The notes under the pieces are model-generated. The model was not told where the DNA came from. It saw nothing but the letters and a program-made list of their open reading frames with translations, and searched no databases. This document shows positions 27,579 through 36,150 of a stretch of DNA of 64,000 nt, in pieces. The DNA lies in contig NZ_JAHHZS010000001.1 of NCBI RefSeq assembly GCF_022606295.1, positions 124,001-188,000 of the forward strand, written 5' to 3'. The translations under genes were made by a program, and so were the position numbers. Source of the stretch: Arthrobacter bambusae (lineage in GTDB: Bacteria > Actinomycetota > Actinomycetes > Actinomycetales > Micrococcaceae). Each line of letters begins with the position of its first letter. The stretch's first letter is position 1.

Positions 27579-28541
27579 ATGGTCCGCATCATTCCGCTGC
27601 CGAACGAACTCAGCAACCGTCCTTTCACGGTCTATGAATCGCGCGGCCTTGGCGTCGCTCCGAAGCGGCTGCGGGCCAGGGACGTGTCCGACGGCGGCCG
27701 CCTGATCTACTTGCCCGCGGGTCGTGAGTTTGAGTTTGCCGAAAGGGCACGCGTCCTTGCCGCGGCAACTCCGGGCGCCTGGGTGTCCCATGAGAGCGCC
27801 GCGATATTGACCCGGCTCGGCCTTCCTCCGTGGCTTGGCGACGGCGGGACGATCCACCTCAGCAAACCCCATGCGCTTCCCCGGGTCCGCCGGACGGGAG
27901 TGACTGGGCATCGGGTGCGCGTCCTCCCGGGCGAAGTCACGGAAATTGACGGAATTCCTGTGTCCTCTCCATCCCGGACGTGGCTTGACCTGGCGCACCA
28001 GTTGCCGCTGCGGTACGTGATTGCCATGGGCGACCAGTTGATCCGCATGCCCCGGCCGGGCCTGGAAGGACGGACGGAGCCCTACGCGGACAAGGAAGGG
28101 TTGCGCCTCCTGATCCGGCAGCATCCGAATATGAAAGGCGTCGAGAAGGCCCGGCTTGCCCTCGACGACATGCGCGTCGGAGCGGACTCGTTTCCGGAGA
28201 CATTCCTGCGGCTGGCCATGGCGGATGCACGATTGCCTGAACCGGAATTGCAGCTCTGCCTCGATCCGGATGATCCGTGGTCGCCTTCCGCGGACCTGGG
28301 GTACCGGCGATTCCGGATCGCCGTCCAGTATGACGGTGCCCCGCACCTTACGCGGGAACGGCAGACAAGGGACAACCGGAGGGACGAGGCTTTCACCAGC
28401 GCCGGCTGGTCCTACTTCAAGGCCAACGCCGATGACCTGGCCGAAGGGTTCGCCGGCGTCATTGTCCGGATCAAGCGGGCGAAACCCCCAACGCGGGGTC
28501 ACTTACGGCCCATGCCGGGCAGCAACATGGGCCGTAAGTGA
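27579..28541 (+). CDS. AbiEi-like / DUF559 domain hypothetical protein
   Basis: A 320-residue protein. The N-terminal part (about 10-150) resembles the AbiEi-type antitoxin domain seen in many actinobacterial proteins: WVSHESAAILTRLGLP, IHLSKP, VTGHRV and PSRTWLDLA. The C-terminal 70 residues have the DUF559/Vsr-like nuclease-fold pattern (DLGYRRFRIAVQYDGAPHL, then RRDEAFTSAGWSYFKA). The last 17 residues and stop codon come from the right-hand hairpin repeat, so the natural C-terminus has probably been altered. Function unknown; no partner toxin gene is adjacent. The ATG start lacks a strong ribosome site. Confidence 0.72.
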   Translation: MVRIIPLPNELSNRPFTVYESRGLGVAPKRLRARDVSDGGRLIYLPAGREFEFAERARVLAAATPGAWVSHESAAILTRLGLPPWLGDGGTIHLSKPHALPRVRRTGVTGHRVRVLPGEVTEIDGIPVSSPSRTWLDLAHQLPLRYVIAMGDQLIRMPRPGLEGRTEPYADKEGLRLLIRQHPNMKGVEKARLALDDMRVGADSFPETFLRLAMADARLPEPELQLCLDPDDPWSPSADLGYRRFRIAVQYDGAPHLTRERQTRDNRRDEAFTSAGWSYFKANADDLAEGFAGVIVRIKRAKPPTRGHLRPMPGSNMGRK

Positions 28542-28551
28542 CCCCGCGTTG
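28488..28551. repeat. Hairpin repeat, right copy
   Basis: Matches the element at 27449 at essentially every base, differing at the last outer pair (TTGC versus TTGG). It supplies the final codons and the TGA stop of the gene before it and ends eight bases before the stop of the convergent glycosylase gene. Confidence 0.95.
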
Positions 28552-28558
28552 CCAGGCT

Positions 28559-29551
28559 TTAGTGTCCCCGATGGTCCTGGATGGTCATCCGCGGTCCGAA
28601 CGTCGGCTTGCGGAAGCCGCTGAGCCCGAGCATCCGGACCACCCGCTGCCGGTGCCCGCGCCACGGTTCCAAGAGGGCGATCATGCCGGCGTCGTCCGTT
28701 TTCCTGCCCGTGAGCGCGTAACCGACGTACGAGGCCAAATGGTAGTCGCCCACCGCGATCGAGTCCGGGCAGCCATGGGTCCGCTGGACAACCTCCGCGG
28801 CCGTCCAGATGCCGATTCCCGGGATGGTCTGCATCTTGGCCCCGGCTTCCGGCGCGCTGAGTGAGGCGAGCCGTTCAAGCGCGACGGCGGATCGCAGCGC
28901 CCGCATGACAGTCCCCGAGCGCTGGGGACCCACTCCGGCTTTGTGCCACTCCCATGAAGGGATGGCCAGCCATTGGGCGGCGGTCGGCGCCACGAGGAGG
29001 CCCGATGGCATGCCCGACGTCGGGAGGCGGCCCGCGCTTGGCGCTGCGGTGCCGTACCTGTACATGAGGTAGCGGTAGCCCCGGCGGGCTTCGATGGTGG
29101 TGACCTTCTGCTCAAGAATCGTGGGCACAAGGGAGTCCACCACGCGGCCGGTGGTGGGCAGTCGGACGGCGAGGTTCCGGCGTCGGGCTTCCCTGACCAT
29201 CCGCGGAAGGGTCGCATGGAAGGAGGCGTCGTCAAAGCCGGACCAGTCGTCCCGGCTCCCCAACAGCGCTGGTACGGAGGCAATGGCGGAACCCGCGCCG
29301 GGGCCCCAGGCCTGCGCATCGACAGACGTGTCTTGGCCGGTTCCCGCGGCCGTGAGGCGCAGCGTGGCCGGGCCGGCCGGCGTCGTGAAGGCCATCCACA
29401 CGCCGTCCTGCCGTGCAGCGAAGGACGGATCACCGTTGCCGCGCATGAGGATTCCCACGGTCTGCAGAAGGTCGAAGGGGCCGCCGGGGTGCCATCGCAC
29501 TGACGCGTCGGCCGTAGCCGCTGCGGCCGGTGGGACATCGACGATGGTCAT
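28559..29551 (-). CDS. DNA-3-methyladenine glycosylase family protein (AlkA-like)
   Basis: A 330-residue protein with the HhH-GPD DNA glycosylase core in its second half: VPTILEQKVTTIEARRGYRY (about 144-163), the helix-hairpin-helix IPGIGIWTAAEVV (about 246-258) and the downstream catalytic Asp region SIAVGDYHLASYVG. The first 110 residues are unlike E. coli AlkA but fit an N-terminal TBP-like domain. It would excise alkylated purines. Start is the ATG at 29551; no ribosome site stands out. Confidence 0.87.
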   Translation of the reverse strand: MTIVDVPPAAAATADASVRWHPGGPFDLLQTVGILMRGNGDPSFAARQDGVWMAFTTPAGPATLRLTAAGTGQDTSVDAQAWGPGAGSAIASVPALLGSRDDWSGFDDASFHATLPRMVREARRRNLAVRLPTTGRVVDSLVPTILEQKVTTIEARRGYRYLMYRYGTAAPSAGRLPTSGMPSGLLVAPTAAQWLAIPSWEWHKAGVGPQRSGTVMRALRSAVALERLASLSAPEAGAKMQTIPGIGIWTAAEVVQRTHGCPDSIAVGDYHLASYVGYALTGRKTDDAGMIALLEPWRGHRQRVVRMLGLSGFRKPTFGPRMTIQDHRGH

Positions 29552-29701
29552 TCATTCATGGTCGCATGCTCGTCGGACATCACCGGACATGTCCCGAAAC
29601 AAGCAGTCCGAGAGGCCCCTTACGCCGCGAAACCCACACGACTAGACTCCACGTGTGGCGCGGGGCGTCTGCGCCTTCCAGGACAATCTCAGGAGAACGC
29701 A

Positions 29702-30109
29702 ATGGCCGGTGTAGTGCATTTTGAAATCCCCGCGGACGACAAGGAGCGGGCCAACACTTTCTACCAAGGTGCCTTCGGCTGGATGCTCAACCCCATGCAG
29801 GAAATGGACTACACGATCGCCATCACCACGCCTTCAGACCCGCAGACAGGCATGCCGAGCGCGCCCGGGGCCATCAATGGTGCTCTGTTCCCGCGCTCGG
29901 AAGAACTGAAGACGCCCATCATCACGGTTGACGTCGAAGACATCGAGGCTTCGCTCGGCCAGATCGAGAGTGCGGGCGGATCCGTGGTCAAGGGCAAGGA
30001 CGCTGTTCCGGGCATGGGCTACTACGCGTACTTCAAGGACACCGAAGGCAACATCCTCGGCCTCTGGCAGACCGATCCTTCGGCAGGAGGCTCTGCACCG
30101 GCTGAGTGA
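29702..30109 (+). CDS. VOC-family (glyoxalase/bleomycin-resistance fold) protein
   Basis: A 135-residue vicinal-oxygen-chelate fold protein with paired beta-alpha-beta-beta-beta modules: VVHFEIPADDKERANTFYQG at the start with His6 as a metal ligand, and YYAYFKDTEGNILGLWQ near the end with the Glu region. Members bind metals and act on thiol adducts, catechols or antibiotics; this one cannot be assigned. AGGAGAACGCA precedes the ATG. Single-gene unit. Confidence 0.88.
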   Translation: MAGVVHFEIPADDKERANTFYQGAFGWMLNPMQEMDYTIAITTPSDPQTGMPSAPGAINGALFPRSEELKTPIITVDVEDIEASLGQIESAGGSVVKGKDAVPGMGYYAYFKDTEGNILGLWQTDPSAGGSAPAE

Positions 30110-30233
30110 GGGTGTCCCGCTAGCTTGACCCGCGTGGCCGTCGCTTGGTGAGGAGCGAAGCGGACGCGGCCCGGCACAGGTCTGAGCCTCGGCTGCACCG
30201 GAGCAGTCCCGACCAAGCGGTAACTTGGTACCT

Positions 30234-31619
30234 ATGAAGTACGCCCAGTCCGTCCTGGACCTCATTGGCAATACACCGCTCATCAAGCTCAACCACGTGA
30301 CCGGGGACATCAAAGCCACCATCCTGGTGAAGCTCGAATATGTGAACCCCGGAGGCTCGATCAAGGACCGCATCGCGGTGAAGATGATCGAGGAAGCCGA
30401 GCGGGACGGAAAGCTCAAGCCGGGCGGAACCATCGTGGAACCGACCTCGGGCAACACGGGCGTCGGACTTGCCCTGGTGGCGCAGCAAAAGGGTTACAGG
30501 TGCATCTTCGTCGTCCCGGACAAGGTGGGCGAGGACAAGCGTGCCGTGCTCCAGGCGTATGGCGCCGAAGTTGTGGTGACTCCCACCTCCGTGGCCCCGG
30601 ACAGCCCGCAGAGCTACTACAGCGTCTCCGACCGGCTCGTGTCCGAGATCCCCGGAGCGTACAAGCCGGACCAGTTCTCCAACCCCGCTGCTCCCGGCAG
30701 CCACTACGAAACCACCGGGCCCGAAATCTGGCGCGATACCGATGGGAAGATCACGCACGTCGTGATCGGCGCGGGAACGGGCGGCACCATCACCGGCACA
30801 GGCAGGTACCTCAAGGATGTATCCGCCAACCGGCCGGAGTCCGACGGCGGCCGCGTCAAGGTCATCGGCGCGGACCCGGCAGGCTCGGTCTACTCGGGCG
30901 GCACGGGGCGCCCCTACTTCGTGGAGGGCGTCGGCGAGGACATGTGGCCGGCCAACTACGACAAGACCGTGCCGGACGATGTCATTGCCGTCAGCGACGC
31001 GGACTCCTTCGAGATGACCCGGCGCCTGGCCCGCGAGGAAGGCCTCCTGGTGGGCGGCTCCTCGGGCATGGCAGTGGTTGCCGCCTTGCAGGTGGCCAAA
31101 GACCTTGGCGAGGAAGCCGTCGTCGTCGTGATCCTGCCGGACTCCGGGCGCGGCTACCTGGCGAAGATCTTCAACGACAAGTGGATGCGCTCCTATGGTT
31201 TCCTCTCCGGCGGCGAGGAAGCCTCGGTGGGCGAGGTCCTGAAGTCCAAGACGGGCGAGATGCCGGACCTCGTCCACATCCATCCCAACGAGACCGTCCG
31301 CGATGTCATCAACATCATGAACGAATTCGGGGTCTCGCACATCCCGGTCCTCTCGCAGGAACCGCCGGTGGTCATGGGCGAGGTGCTCGGCGCCGTCGAT
31401 GAGCGCACGCTGACCTCCAAGCTGTTCCGCGGCGAGGCGAAATTGACCGACAAGATCTCCGAGCACATGGGGGAGCGCTTGCCGGTCATCGGCTTCTTGG
31501 AAACCATCTCCGCCGCGCGCGAGCTGCTGTCCGACGTCGACACCGTCATGGTGACGTTCGTCGGGGCTCCCGTGGGCATCCTGACCCGCCACGACCTTCT
31601 CGCCTACCTGAGCAACTGA
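30234..31619 (+). CDS. cbs: Cystathionine beta-synthase
   Basis: A 461-residue PLP enzyme. Schiff-base Lys44 is in NPGGSIKDR, the substrate loop is TSGNTGVGLA, and the phosphate loop GAGTGGTITG is at about 184-193. The C-terminal 120 residues are a pair of CBS domains (VRDVINIMNEFGVSHIPVL and VMVTFVGAPVGILTRHDLL) that may bind an adenosyl ligand. It joins homocysteine and serine to cystathionine. metB follows after 14 bp in the same operon. TAACTT lies seven bases before the ATG. No heme-binding extension is present. Confidence 0.94.
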   Translation: MKYAQSVLDLIGNTPLIKLNHVTGDIKATILVKLEYVNPGGSIKDRIAVKMIEEAERDGKLKPGGTIVEPTSGNTGVGLALVAQQKGYRCIFVVPDKVGEDKRAVLQAYGAEVVVTPTSVAPDSPQSYYSVSDRLVSEIPGAYKPDQFSNPAAPGSHYETTGPEIWRDTDGKITHVVIGAGTGGTITGTGRYLKDVSANRPESDGGRVKVIGADPAGSVYSGGTGRPYFVEGVGEDMWPANYDKTVPDDVIAVSDADSFEMTRRLAREEGLLVGGSSGMAVVAALQVAKDLGEEAVVVVILPDSGRGYLAKIFNDKWMRSYGFLSGGEEASVGEVLKSKTGEMPDLVHIHPNETVRDVINIMNEFGVSHIPVLSQEPPVVMGEVLGAVDERTLTSKLFRGEAKLTDKISEHMGERLPVIGFLETISAARELLSDVDTVMVTFVGAPVGILTRHDLLAYLSN

Positions 31620-31633
31620 CACTAGGAGTTCCC

Positions 31634-32797
31634 ATGTCTGCAAACGAAGCAGGATTCAACACGCGTGCCGTCCACGCCGGCCAGGCCTTCGAGCCGCGCA
31701 CCGGCGCCGTGGTTCCGCCGCTGCACTTCAGCTCGACATATGCCCAGGACGGCATAGGCGGTTTGCGCGACGGCTACGAATACGGCCGCGGCGGCAACCC
31801 CACGCGCGATGCGCTGCAGGAGCAGCTCGCCGCGCTCGAGGGCGGCACCCACGCCTACAGCTTCAGTTCGGGCCTCGCCGCGGAGGACTCCCTGATCCGT
31901 GCCGTTGCCCGGCCCGGCGACCACATCGTCCTCGGCAACGACGCATACGGCGGCACCTACCGGCTCATCAACCGCGTGCTCGGTGAGTGGGGCATCGGCA
32001 ACACGCCAGTGGACATGTCCAACCTTGATGCCGTGGCGGCGGCCGTCGCGGCGAACAAAACCCGCATCGTCTGGGTGGAAACTCCTTCCAACCCGATGAT
32101 GAAGGTCACCGATATCGAAGCGCTCGCCAAAGTAGCGCACGACGCCGGTGCCCTCCTTGTCGTCGACAACACCTTCGCGTCGCCCTACTTGCAGACCCCG
32201 CTCGCCCTGGGCGCCGACGTCGTGGTCCACTCGACCACCAAGTACATCGGCGGCCACTCGGACGTCGTGGGCGGAGCGATCGTGGTGAAGGACGCCGAGC
32301 TGGCCGCGAAGATCGGCTTTGTGCAGTTCGCCGTCGGCGCCGTGTCCGGACCCATGGATGCGTTCCTGACCACCCGTGGTCTCAAGACGCTCGGCGTGCG
32401 CATGGACCGCCACAGCGAGAACGCCCAGGCGGTGGCCGAATGGCTGCTGGAGCGCCCCGAGGTCGAAGCCGTGCTGTATCCGGGACTGCCTTCCCACCCG
32501 GGCCACGAACTCGCGGCCAAGCAGATGAAGAAGTTCGGCGGCATGATTTCCGTGCAGTTCAAGGGCGGCGAAGCTGCGGCCCGCAAAGTGGCGGAGTCCA
32601 CCCAGGTGTTCACGCTGGCCGAGTCCCTGGGCGGCATCGAGTCCCTCATGAACTACCCCTCGGAGATGACGCACGCTTCGGTCAAGGGCACCGAGCTGGC
32701 CGTTCCGGTCAACCTGATCCGGCTTTCCTGCGGGATCGAGGACGTCGAGGACCTGATCGCGGACCTTGAGCAGGCGATCGGCAACATCGCGGACTGA
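31634..32797 (+). CDS. metB: Cystathionine gamma-synthase
   Basis: A 387-residue Cys/Met-metabolism PLP enzyme. Lys203 in HSTTKYIGGHSDVVGG carries the cofactor; YEYGRGGNPTRDALQ and FSSGLAAEDSLIRA shape the substrate pocket. The length and wording match actinobacterial MetB, which makes cystathionine from O-acyl-homoserine and cysteine; a gamma-lyase role cannot be excluded. AGGAG precedes the ATG. With cbs it forms a transsulfuration operon able to run in both directions. Confidence 0.9.
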   Translation: MSANEAGFNTRAVHAGQAFEPRTGAVVPPLHFSSTYAQDGIGGLRDGYEYGRGGNPTRDALQEQLAALEGGTHAYSFSSGLAAEDSLIRAVARPGDHIVLGNDAYGGTYRLINRVLGEWGIGNTPVDMSNLDAVAAAVAANKTRIVWVETPSNPMMKVTDIEALAKVAHDAGALLVVDNTFASPYLQTPLALGADVVVHSTTKYIGGHSDVVGGAIVVKDAELAAKIGFVQFAVGAVSGPMDAFLTTRGLKTLGVRMDRHSENAQAVAEWLLERPEVEAVLYPGLPSHPGHELAAKQMKKFGGMISVQFKGGEAAARKVAESTQVFTLAESLGGIESLMNYPSEMTHASVKGTELAVPVNLIRLSCGIEDVEDLIADLEQAIGNIAD

Positions 32798-32924
32798 ATG
32801 CCCCTCCACTTCTGACCTTCTTTGATTGTCGATCCGGCCGGGACACGCCATCACCACGGCATGTCCTGGCCGATCCTCTTTCGAACCTGGTCGCAAGGGG
32901 AGAGCCGTCCCCGTCACAAACCTA

Positions 32925-32941
32925 GCTTTCTTTAGAAAAGC
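32925..32941. promoter_or_regulatory. Imperfect palindrome in the HxlR gene promoter
   Basis: GCTTTCTTTAGAAAAGC is symmetric at its outer five pairs and lies just upstream of TAATCT, the apparent -10 element of the HxlR gene. The position fits an autoregulatory operator. This is inference from location and symmetry only. Confidence 0.45.
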
Positions 32942-32957
32942 CAACTAATCTCGGACC

Positions 32958-33485
32958 ATGCCCTTACGATCCGATTGGTCCGAGCGGACGTGCAGCCTGG
33001 CGCGCGGCCTCGATATCCTCGGCGACCCTTGGGGAAGCCTGGTGCTGCGGGAGGTCTTCTTCGCCAACGGCCGGTTCGATGCCATCAAAACCCGCCTCCA
33101 CATCGCAGACAACGTCCTCAGCAAAAGGCTGGCTTGGCTGCTTGAGTCGGGCCTGCTCGCCCAACGGCCCTACCAGGATGGCGCCCGCACCCGCCAGGAA
33201 TACGTCCTCACGGCCAAAGGGGAAGATGCCTTGCCCGTCTTGAACGCCATCATTCTCTGGTCCGAGAAACATCTCGATGCGCCTGCGGACAACGCCCACA
33301 TGCGCGTGATCCACACCGGTTGCGGACTGCCGACGGCGTCGGCTGATACCTGCTCCCACTGCGGTTCCCGCCTGACCGCGGCCAACACCAGCTGGCATAG
33401 CCTCACGCGATCGGAACACCCCGTGGCCTTGGCCACTGCCCCCGCCAGACGTGACCTCCTGGACGAATCGGAGCCCTCCGCATGA
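32958..33485 (+). CDS. HxlR-family regulator with C-terminal Cys motif
   Basis: A 175-residue protein. Residues 8-108 are the HxlR winged helix: CSLARGLDILGDPWGSLVLRE, then the recognition helix with NVLSKRLAWLLESGLL. The tail is unusual and carries His119, Cys122, Cys132 and Cys135 (a CSHCG knuckle), like a small zinc ribbon. TAATCT six bases before the ATG shows a leaderless start. The stop overlaps the following MFS start by ATGA, so it should regulate that transporter, perhaps in answer to a quinone, thiol or metal signal. Confidence 0.88.
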   Translation: MPLRSDWSERTCSLARGLDILGDPWGSLVLREVFFANGRFDAIKTRLHIADNVLSKRLAWLLESGLLAQRPYQDGARTRQEYVLTAKGEDALPVLNAIILWSEKHLDAPADNAHMRVIHTGCGLPTASADTCSHCGSRLTAANTSWHSLTRSEHPVALATAPARRDLLDESEPSA

Positions 33486-34831
33486 CCGCACCCAATCCCA
33501 CCAAACTTTCCGCTGGCAAGACTCCGCGGAAGCGTCGACTCCACCCCGCCTGGATGGTCGCCGCCGTCGCGTTCCTGGCACTCGTAGGCGCGGCCGGTTT
33601 CCGGGCGGCACCCGGCGTGCTCATGGTGCCGCTGCAGCAGGAATTCGGCTGGTCAACAACCGTCCTGTCGCTCGCGGTCAGCATCAACCTGGTGTTGTTC
33701 GGCCTCACCGCGCCCTTCGCTGCCGCGCTCATGGAACGCTTCGGCATCCGCACTGTCACCTCGATTGCCCTCTGCCTGATCGGCCTCGGCTCCGCGCTGA
33801 CGGTGTTCGTCAGCCAGTCCTGGCAGATCCTGCTGACCTGGGGTGTGCTGATCGGGCTCGGCACCGGTTCCATGGCCCTGGTTTTCGCGGCCACCATCGC
33901 CAACACGTGGTTCTCCAAGAACCGTGGACTCGTGATCGGCATCCTGACGGCGGGCAGCGCCGCCGGGCAGCTTGTGTTCCTGCCCTTCATCGCGATGCTC
34001 GCGCAGAGCCCGGGCTGGCGCGGCGCCTCGCTGTTGATCGCCGCCGGAGCGCTCGCGGTAGTGCCGCTCGTGTTGCGCTGGCTCAAGAACTCACCCGCCG
34101 ACGTCGGGGTCCAACCTTACGGTGCGGAATCCGAGGAGCCGACGACGGCGGAAGCCGGCCCGGTCGCGGAAGTCGCCAACGCTGAAGGCGCCAAGACGCC
34201 CAACGCCGCCGTGCGCGCACTGCAGGTCCTCAAGCGCGCCAGCAAAGTGCGCACGTTCTGGGCACTCGTTGCCGGTTTCGCCATCTGCGGTGCTACCACC
34301 AACGGCCTGATCGGCACCCACTTCATTCCCTCGGCGCACGACCACGGCATGCCGGAAACCACCGCGGCCGGCTTGCTGGCCGTCGTCGGGATCTTCGACA
34401 TCGTGGGCACCATCGCTTCCGGTTGGTTGACGGACCGCTTCAACCCCAAGGTGCTCCTTGCCGTGTACTACCAGTTCCGCGGGGTCGGGCTGCTGGTGCT
34501 GCCCGTGCTCCTGAGCTCCACCGTGCAGCCGAGCATGATCCTGTTTGTCGTGGTGTACGGCCTGGACTGGGTGGCCACGGTGCCTCCGACGGCGGCCATC
34601 TGCCGCAAGGTGTTCGGGGCGGACGGATCAGTGGTGTTCGGCTGGGTCTTCGCCGCGCACCAGCTTGGAGCCGCGGCTGCAGCGTTCCTCGCGGGTTACA
34701 TCCGGGACGCCACGGGCCACTACACCTATGCATGGATCGGTGCTGCCGCGATGTGCACCGTGGCAGCCGTCATCAGCGCCACCATGCGTAAAGACGCGGC
34801 CAGGAAGGAACCGGTCCCGGTCAGAGCCTAG
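33482..34831 (+). CDS. MFS transporter (OFA/monocarboxylate-like)
   Basis: A 449-residue transporter with about 12 membrane segments. GFRAAPGVLMVPLQQEFGWS in helix 1 and TIANTWFSKNRGLVIGILTAGSAAGQ around helix 4 match the oxalate:formate antiporter/monocarboxylate branch. The loop between halves (about 195-240) is charged and contains an Ala/Glu-rich insert. Substrate not deducible. Co-transcribed with the HxlR regulator. Confidence 0.87.
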   Translation: MTAPNPTKLSAGKTPRKRRLHPAWMVAAVAFLALVGAAGFRAAPGVLMVPLQQEFGWSTTVLSLAVSINLVLFGLTAPFAAALMERFGIRTVTSIALCLIGLGSALTVFVSQSWQILLTWGVLIGLGTGSMALVFAATIANTWFSKNRGLVIGILTAGSAAGQLVFLPFIAMLAQSPGWRGASLLIAAGALAVVPLVLRWLKNSPADVGVQPYGAESEEPTTAEAGPVAEVANAEGAKTPNAAVRALQVLKRASKVRTFWALVAGFAICGATTNGLIGTHFIPSAHDHGMPETTAAGLLAVVGIFDIVGTIASGWLTDRFNPKVLLAVYYQFRGVGLLVLPVLLSSTVQPSMILFVVVYGLDWVATVPPTAAICRKVFGADGSVVFGWVFAAHQLGAAAAAFLAGYIRDATGHYTYAWIGAAAMCTVAAVISATMRKDAARKEPVPVRA

Positions 34832-34884
34832 GCCCGGTCGGCTAGGTCGGGCGCGGGACCCGCGCGTGGCCTGCGCCAGTGAAG

Positions 34885-36069
34885 TCAGCGGAAAGCCGGG
34901 ATGCCCGTGATGTGCTGGCCGAGGATGAGCGTGTGGACCTCGTCCGTGCCTTCATAGGTGCGCACCGATTCCAGGTTGTTGGCATGGCGCAGCGGCGGGT
35001 AGTCCAGCGTGATGCCGTTGCCGCCCAGGATGGTGCGGGCGTCGCGGGCGATCTTGATTGCCTCACGCACATTGTTGAGCTTGCCCACCGAGATCTGTTC
35101 CGGCCGCAGTTTGCCAGCGTCCTTGAGCCGTCCGAGATGCAGCGCGAGCATGGTGCCCTTCTGGATCTCCAGGACCATGTTCACGAGCTTCTCCTGGGTC
35201 AACTGGTAGCTGGCCAAGGGCTTGCCGAATTGCATGCGGCTTCCGGCATACTCGAGCGCGGCTTCGTAGGAGTCGCGGGCCGCGCCCATGGCACCCCAGG
35301 CAATGCCGTACCGCGCCTCGTTAAGGCAGGAGAACGGGCCGCGGAGGCCCAGCGCACCCGGGAGGAGGGCCTCGAGACCCAGCCGGACGGCGTCGAACAC
35401 CACATCGCACTGGATCGAGGCCCGCATGGAGAGCTTCCCGTCGATGGGAGCCACGGTGACTCCCTGAGTGCCGGCCGGAACCAGGAAGCCGCGGATGCCG
35501 TCGTCGGTGTTTGCCCACACCACCATGACGTCGGCGATCGAGGCCATCCCGATCCAGCGCTTCGAACCATTCAGCACCCAGCCGGCGTCGTCTCCCGTCC
35601 CGTCGCGGCGCGCAAAGCTGGCCATGGACGACGGGTCCGAACCCGCCGTCGGCTCCGTCAAGGCAAAGCAGCCGATCAGTTCGCCGGCAGCCATGCGCGG
35701 GAGCCATTGTTCCTTTTGCGCTTCGCTGCCCCAGCGGTGGATCGCCGTCATGGCCAGGGAGCCTTGGACGGACACGAAGGTGCGGATGCCGGAATCGCCG
35801 GCCTCGAGTTCCATGGCTGCGAGTCCGTATTCGACGGCGGAGCGGCCCGGGCAGCCGTAGCCCTCCAGATGCATGCCAAGGACTCCGAGCTCGCCGAGTT
35901 CCGCCGGCAGTTCCCGCGGGAACAATGCCGCCTCGTACCACCGGTCGATGTTCGGGCGGATCCGCTGGTCGGTAAAATCCCGTACTTTCTCACGGATCTC
36001 CAGTTCCTCGGGGGCCAAGAGCGAATCGAGGGCAAGGACATCGGAGGTATTCGTCGTTGAATGGCTCAT
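34885..36069 (-). CDS. gcdH: Glutaryl-CoA dehydrogenase-type acyl-CoA dehydrogenase
   Basis: A 394-residue FAD enzyme. FALTEPTAGSDPSSM binds flavin and substrate (about 135-149), and the catalytic Glu lies in VRTYEGTDEVHTLILGQHITG near the end, wording characteristic of glutaryl-CoA dehydrogenase. It would convert glutaryl-CoA to crotonyl-CoA in lysine or tryptophan breakdown. TAGGAT six bases before ATG 36069 marks a leaderless start. It is alone; no glutarate or CoA-transferase genes are adjacent. Confidence 0.9.
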   Translation of the reverse strand: MSHSTTNTSDVLALDSLLAPEELEIREKVRDFTDQRIRPNIDRWYEAALFPRELPAELGELGVLGMHLEGYGCPGRSAVEYGLAAMELEAGDSGIRTFVSVQGSLAMTAIHRWGSEAQKEQWLPRMAAGELIGCFALTEPTAGSDPSSMASFARRDGTGDDAGWVLNGSKRWIGMASIADVMVVWANTDDGIRGFLVPAGTQGVTVAPIDGKLSMRASIQCDVVFDAVRLGLEALLPGALGLRGPFSCLNEARYGIAWGAMGAARDSYEAALEYAGSRMQFGKPLASYQLTQEKLVNMVLEIQKGTMLALHLGRLKDAGKLRPEQISVGKLNNVREAIKIARDARTILGGNGITLDYPPLRHANNLESVRTYEGTDEVHTLILGQHITGIPAFR

Positions 36070-36150
36070 GCCAGCATCCTAGGCCGGACATGTTCCTCGC
36101 GGCGGCCTGCAGGCGCAGGAGCGGCACTTCCGCCGTGCCAGAATTGAGCC

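Noticed and set aside
26751..28502. 583-codon open frame on the complement over the acyl-CoA ligase and AbiEi-like genes
   Set aside because: Spans two well-supported genes and a repeat; composition is shadow-like.
27449..28551. Intact insertion sequence
   Set aside because: The flanked gene has no transposase motifs and the repeats are complete hairpins in direct orientation, not terminal inverted repeats of one element.
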